The translations under genes were made by a program, and so were the position numbers. The notes under the pieces were generated by a model that saw only the letters and a program-made list of their open reading frames with translations, was not told the DNA's origin and did no database searches. 64,000 nucleotides of DNA from Proteles cristata cristata (Eukaryota > Chordata > Mammalia > Carnivora > Hyaenidae), in the NCBI GenBank assembly GCA_017311185.1, contig JAESUZ010003900.1:372001-436000 (forward strand). Reading direction: 5' to 3'. This document shows positions 59,770 to 64,000 of this stretch, piece after piece (the first letter of the stretch is position 1; each line of letters begins with the position of its first letter).

Positions 59770-61731
59770 TTTAGTTAGCTTTCTGGCTCTTGTTGGTTTT
59801 AAAGACCTGTTATACTCTCTGCTTCTATGAGCGCTGCTATATCCAAGAAAACTCTTTGACTTTCCAGGGCCTATCCTTTCAGAGATTGTTTTTTGATTGG
59901 TATCCCTCAGTCTCTCTTGTTGGGACCTTAGTTATTTTATTTTCCTATTGGTAGTGATATTTGGGACTCTTCACCTTGTGTACTCTAGCTTGTTTCTTGA
60001 GGTAGCGCTGGAAAAAAAACAGACAGACAAACACACAGGGAGCAGGAGCACAATAACACACAGGCTAATTCAACTAACATGCAAAGCGAGAGGGAAAACG
60101 AAAAAGTTAAGAGAAAAGACGGAGGGGGGAGGGCGAATAATAGGGAGCCTAAAATACATGAAAGGGTCAAAAAGGGAAAAGAAAAGGAAAAAAGAAGAAA
60201 ACCGATGGACAAAGAATGGTTTAAACCATATACCTGGATTTCCCAGCTACAGTTATATAGCCGTGTGTATGCAGTGCTGGTTGAAGAGCATAGAGAAAAA
60301 GAGAGAAAGCAGGGCGAGATGAGGCAGATTTGGAAATAGAACGAACACGCAGAAGGGATAAGAAGCTTTTTTCAAAGAGGTAAAGGGTAGAATATGGTTG
60401 GATAGGTGAGAGAAGGATGCTGGAATTATCCAGAGAAACTATATAGTCTAATTACTCCTGAGAGAAATAGCTGAAAAGGTCGGTAGGTGTAGAATTTACA
60501 TTTACAGAATGGACTTGTTGTGATTGTTTAAGCAAGCTGGCGACCAGAGTTAATCAGGTCAGTGTTTTGGGGAAAAAAGCGAGAAAAGAGAAAGAAGAAG
60601 AAAAAAAGAAAGAGAAAAGAAAGGGGAAAGAATGGAAAAAACAAAAAAAAGGGGAAAAAAGGAATAAAGAAAGAGAAAAAAAAGGAAAAAAGAAAGAAAA
60701 AAAAAAGAGAGGAGGGCAGCTCTCAGGCAGGGATGGGCGTGGCGTGATCCGATGCCTCAGGCGGGGGTTCTGCTTTGGCGGTTGTGGGGAGGAGAGTGAG
60801 GGTGCTCCAGTCCCTTCTTGAACCCCGCTCTGCAGCTCGCTTTTTTTTGGCGTGTCAACTCCCCGTTCCGGGGACGCAGCCGAAGTTGGTTGCACTCTTC
60901 AACCCAGGCCAGTTCCAATCTCCAAATCCCAGTCCGCGCGCCGCGCTGAAATTGCCTTAGACACAGCTTCCCAGACAACCCCCTCGGGCTATTCCAGGCT
61001 CCCTGCTGAGCTCTGGGGGCGGAGTCAGGATCGCTGCTTCCTTCTCTGGGTCGGCTGGCGCGCATGCGCGGGGGCTTGCCTGCCGGGTCCGCGTAGCCTG
61101 AGCCCACTGGAGTGAGGAAAACCGGGTCCCTCTATGGCTCATCACCCGAAACAGGAACTCACAGGCAAATTTCCCAGTTTTCAGCTCTTTGCCTTCCCTC
61201 TCGAGTTCCAGCCAGCCAGGAGCGCGGACGCCCGGTGTCAGCGCGGCTCTTTCAGGGGTCCCAGCTGCCCTGGAGCTACAATGGCGGCAGGCGCAGTGCA
61301 GCTCTGAAATCCAACCGCCAGGAGCGGCACAAAGAAGCAGTTTGTGTGCCCAGCCTCCCCCGGGACCAGTTGTCGCGAGGGGACCTGGTGTGCAGGTATT
61401 TGGCAAGTACGGTCTTTCTATGCACCGAGCAGAGTTTTTTCCCCCACGAGTGGAGGTTTTTCTGTCTCGGACTCTCTCCTTTTCCCCTCTCACTCCCCGT
61501 AGAGGGTAGAGGGGGATCGCCTCCCACCCTGGAGTCTCCGATCCCGGCCCGATTTTACCTTCCCCGGTTCGCACTCACGTTAGAAGGCTCTCTCAGTGGA
61601 TTCTGCGTCCTTTTTCTCCCAGTCTCTCAGGTTTTGTAAGGTTTCCAATGGCTTCAGATCTTTTCTGTGTGATGTATGGGCGCGAGTGCAAGTACGGAGC
61701 TCCTTACTTCTCCGCCATCTTGCCCTCCCTC
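59770..61731 (-). promoter_or_regulatory. L1 element I 5' UTR with CpG-rich promoter region
   Basis: About 1.96 kb upstream of ORF1. The outer kilobase (about 60700-61731) is visibly rich in CG dinucleotides, unlike the rest of the window. In L1 sense the element begins within a few bases of a YY1-type core (aagatggcgg; on the + strand ccgccatctt, 61712-61721), where known L1 families have YY1 direct transcription start. A palindromic gcgcatgcgc (61060-61069, NRF1-like) and gggggcggag (61016-61025, GC box) lie inside. Binding is inferred from motif shape only. Confidence 0.85.
60560..60715. repeat. Polypurine tract inside the L1 5' UTR
   Basis: About 155 bases almost entirely A and G on the + strand (pyrimidine in L1 sense), made of aaagaa/ggaaaa units. 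Low-complexity open frames over it are artefacts. It separates the CpG-rich outer 5' UTR from the part near ORF1. Confidence 0.9.
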
Positions 61732-61847
61732 ATAAAAATACAGATTAAGGGGCACTTGCACCTCAGTGTTTATAGCAACATTGTCAGCAATAGCCAAATT
61801 ATGGAAAGAACCAAAATTTCCATCAACTGATGAATGGATAAAGAAGT

Positions 61848-61848
61848 G

Positions 61849-61882
<34 letters not shown>

Positions 61883-61890
61883 ACACACAC
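61848..61890. repeat. (CA)n microsatellite in L1 H
   Basis: About 20 CA units with one tac interruption, sitting where other L1 copies have a short TA/TG stretch before tggaatattactc, so it grew inside the L1. Confidence 0.95.
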
Positions 61891-61924
61891 TGGAATATTA
61901 CTCAGCCATAAAAAAAGAAATGAA

Positions 61925-62134
61925 AGGCACCTTGGTGGCTCAGTTAGTTAAATGTCTGATTCCTTATTTTGGCTTAGGTCATGATTTCATGGTTATGAGA
62001 TCAAGTCCCACAATGGGCTCTGTGCTGGGTGAGGAGCCTGCTTGGGATTCTCTCTCTTCATCTCCCTCTCTCTCTGCCCCTTCCTTGCTGGTGTGTATGC
62101 TTTCCCTTTCTCTCAAAAAAAAAAAAAAAAAAAA
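61925..62134 (+). mobile_element. CAN-SINE, sense, inside L1 H
   Basis: Starts aggcaccttggtggctcagt, with ggcttaggtcatgatttcat, a CT-rich body and an uninterrupted A tail of about 20 bases (62115-62134). The flanks aagaaatga and aagaatggt are a weak, partly A-rich target repeat. Confidence 0.93.
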
Positions 62135-62495
62135 GAATGGTATCTTTCCATTTACAATCATGTGGATGGAATTAGAGTGTATTAATGCTAAGCAAAGTTA
62201 AGTCAGTGAGATAAAGACTAGTACCGTATGATTTCACTCATATGGGGAATTTAAGAAATAAAACATGAATATAGGGGAGAGGGAAAAAAGAGAGTCAAAC
62301 CATAAAACAGACTTAACTATAGAAAGCAGACTGAAGGTTGCTGGAGGGGAGGCGGGGAAGGGAATGGGCTAAATGGGTGATGAGTGGTATGGAGTTAATT
62401 TTATAATGAACACTGAGTGTTCTAGGTAAGAGATGAATCACTGAATTCTACCCCTGAAATTATTATTACACTAAATGTTAACTGAATAGAATTTA

Positions 62496-62699
62496 GTTTT
62501 TTTAATGTTTATTTAATTTGAGAGAGAGACAGAACGTGAGCAGGGGAGGGGCAGAGAGAGGAAGACACAGAATCTGAAGCAGGCTGCAGGCTCTGAGCTT
62601 TCAGTATAGAGCCTGTCACGGGATTTGAACCCATAAGCTGTGAGATCATGACCTGAGACAAAGTCAGACACTTAACCAACTGAGCTACCCAAGCGCCCC
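62496..62699 (-). mobile_element. CAN-SINE, antisense, inside L1 H 3' end
   Basis: tttttttaatgtttatttaa, GA tract, gaacgtgagcaggggagggg, 5' end gagctacccaagcgcccc. TSD tagaattta at 62487-62495 and 62700-62708. Confidence 0.95.
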
Positions 62700-62736
62700 T
62701 AGAATTTAAATAAAAACTTGAAATACTTAAATAATA

Positions 62737-63535
62737 GGTCAAGGATCTGAAAAGGCATTTACTCTAAAAAGATATACAGATGCCTAATAAGCACATGAAA
62801 AGATGATCAACATTATTAACCACTAGAAAAATATACACTAAAGCCATAGTGAGATACCATCACATTCACTATTATGGTAATGATAATAATAATTATATAT
62901 AACAAAGATATAGTTAGGGAAGTTGGAATACTTAAACAGTGCTTGTAGGGATGTAAAATGGTACAGCCACTTTTGAAAACCATCTTTTAGTTCCACAAAA
63001 GGTTATACATAGATTTACCATACATCCAGAAATTCTATTCCTAGGGCAAATAACAAGAAATGAAAATCTATGTTCACTCAAAAACTGGATACAAATACTC
63101 ATAACTGCATTATTTATAGTAGACAGAAAATAGAAACAGCCCACATATCCATGAACTGATAAATGGATAAATAAAATGGAGTCTATACATACAATGAAAT
63201 ATTATTCTGCAATATAAAGGAATGAAATACCTATACATGTTACAACATAGATGTGTTTTGAAAACATTGTTAAATGAATGAAGCCACTCACAAAATACCA
63301 CTGTTGAATATGGCATACCCTTCATAGGCAAACCTATGGGGACAGAAAGTAGATTCTTTGTGGCCAAACTTTGGGGGTTTGGAAGGAAATGGGAAGTGAC
63401 TATTAACCGGTACAAGATTTGTATTCTAAAAATAATTGTGTTTATGGTTTCACAAACCTGTGAATATAGTAAAAAAAAAATTGAAACACATTTTAAATGG
63501 ATGAATAATATGCTATATTAAACATATTTCAGTAA
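62737..63535 (+). mobile_element. Old L1 element G, right part (sense)
   Basis: Resumes from 53756: ggtcaaggatctgaaaaggc, atgtaaaatggtacagccac, ctcataactgcattatttat and caatgaaatattattctgca (old ORF2 end), then a 3' UTR (ggtttcacaaacctgtgaat, taaatggatgaataatatgc). No open frame remains. Confidence 0.85.
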
Positions 63536-63606
63536 ATGTATTGTGTCAGAAATTTCCCAGTGGTATCTTTCTTCATTCCAGACCAACATTCATTCTACCC
63601 AGGGAC

Positions 63607-63829
63607 TTTTTAAAAATTATTTTATTTTATTTTTATTTATTTTTTAGAGAGAAAGAGACAAAGTGTGAGTGGGGGAGGGGCAGAGAACGATGGTGACACA
63701 GAATCTGAAGCAGGCTTCAAGCTCTGATCTGTCTCACAGAGCCTGATGTGTGGCTCATATCTGTGAACTGCAAGATCATGACCTGAACCAAAGTCAGATG
63801 CTTAACCAGCTAAGCCACCCAGGTGCCCC
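63607..63829 (-). mobile_element. CAN-SINE, antisense
   Basis: Long A/T tail (about 63607-63645), tttttagagagaaagagac, gagtgggggaggggcaga, then 5' end taagccacccaggtgcccc. The B-box region (gtggctcatatctg) is altered. No clean TSD seen. Confidence 0.93.
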
Positions 63830-64000
63830 ATGGTTTTATGAATTTTATTAAACAAGGTTATGTCACCTGAATGATAGAGCTCAAAGTTTATTTCAAAATT
63901 TTCAGTGTGTTGGTCCTATTCAGAATCCAAAGCAAGACACTCATAAGACTTTAGCCATTTATCTAGTTCCAGAAGGAATAAATAACAACTTACTTGAAGG
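63830..64000. other. Unassigned right edge
   Basis: Nothing recognised; the window ends inside ordinary AT-rich sequence. Confidence 0.5.

Larger units (their letters stand above)
54631..61731 (-). mobile_element. L1 element I, full-length young LINE-1 with 3' extension
   Basis: Complete L1 in antisense: 5' UTR (59770-61731), ORF1, ORF2 and 3' UTR to about 54781, then an A-rich tail, about 80 bp of foreign sequence and a second A-rich tail. The TSD ataaaaatactgatt (54616-54630) and ataaaaatacagatt (61732-61746) matches at 14 of 15 positions. The target on the nicked strand reads GATT/AA, close to the TTTT/AA preference of the L1 endonuclease. Removing the element restores a continuous element H. 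Of all L1 copies here it has the fewest lesions. Confidence 0.97.
61732..62736 (+). mobile_element. L1 element H, right part (sense)
   Basis: Continues element H after element I: ataaaaatacagattaaggg, then tatagcaacattgtcagcaa, then ggaatattactcagccataa, then the 3' UTR (ggtgatgagtggtatggagt) and an A/T end. A sense SINE (61925-62134) and an antisense SINE (62496-62699) interrupt it. Confidence 0.9.

Noticed and set aside
60562..60821. Lysine/glutamate-rich open frames over 60562-60821, and similar serine/leucine-rich ones at 36103-36397.
   Set aside because: They are translations of polypurine tracts, low complexity with no real start context.
61112..61639. A 175-codon open frame on the + strand and a 205-codon one on the minus strand (60957-61574) in the L1 5' UTR, possibly like the antisense ORF0 of primate L1.
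   Set aside because: Both begin at GTG rather than ATG. The + strand frame has no internal methionine, and long frames are expected by chance in CpG-rich DNA with few stops. No family features.

Overview
The window is repeat-rich, AT-rich mammalian DNA with no host protein-coding exon, rRNA or functional tRNA gene that I can recognise. Many copies of a tRNA-derived SINE of the CAN-SINE type (ends reading ccacccaggcgcccc, tails rich in GA then T when antisense) point to a carnivoran. The SINE and LINE-1 (L1) sequence types resemble those of cat-like carnivores (Feliformia). That placement is inference from remembered family features, since no search was run. The open reading frames longer than about 100 codons that look like real protein are all broken pieces of L1 ORF1 or ORF2.

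Layout. 1-2950: AT-rich tract, one SINE, otherwise unassigned sequence. 2965-9265: long antisense L1 (element A), carrying a short sense L1 inserted head-on in its 3' part and three SINEs in its 5' part. 9266-16500: unassigned sequence with old L2/MIR relics and SINEs. 16505-21545: older, more decayed antisense L1 (element B). 21546-24590: nothing recognised. 24960-25867: internal L1 piece (element C) with no 3' end, followed by two young SINEs. 26640-34300: mostly unassigned, with a probable MaLR LTR split by a SINE, L2 and MIR relics, and a second LTR-like piece. 34336-35094: cleanly 5'-truncated sense L1 (element D) with a 17-bp target-site duplication. 35112-46300: mostly unassigned, with scattered SINEs and a 140-bp purine tract. 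46310-49200: very old antisense L1 broken up by SINEs, an LTR relic and a tetranucleotide repeat. 49200-52680: MIR, LTR and simple-repeat relics. 53180-63535: a three-level nest in which an old sense L1 (G) holds a middle-aged sense L1 (H), which holds a nearly intact, full-length, antisense young L1 (I).

The most informative element is L1 I (54631-61731). It has a complete 5' UTR with a YY1-type site at its first bases and a CpG-rich promoter region, ORF1, ORF2, a 3' UTR and a 15-bp target-site duplication. Between its two A-rich tails (seen as T-rich on the + strand) sits about 80 bp that belongs to neither L1 nor the host sequence, which looks like a 3' transduction. Both reading frames carry a few point lesions, so this copy cannot itself encode a working machinery. 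The SINEs have no proteins and depend on L1 enzymes in general; several carry the target duplications expected of that mechanism. No new cellular system was found. The window's interest is in the insertion history that can be read from it.
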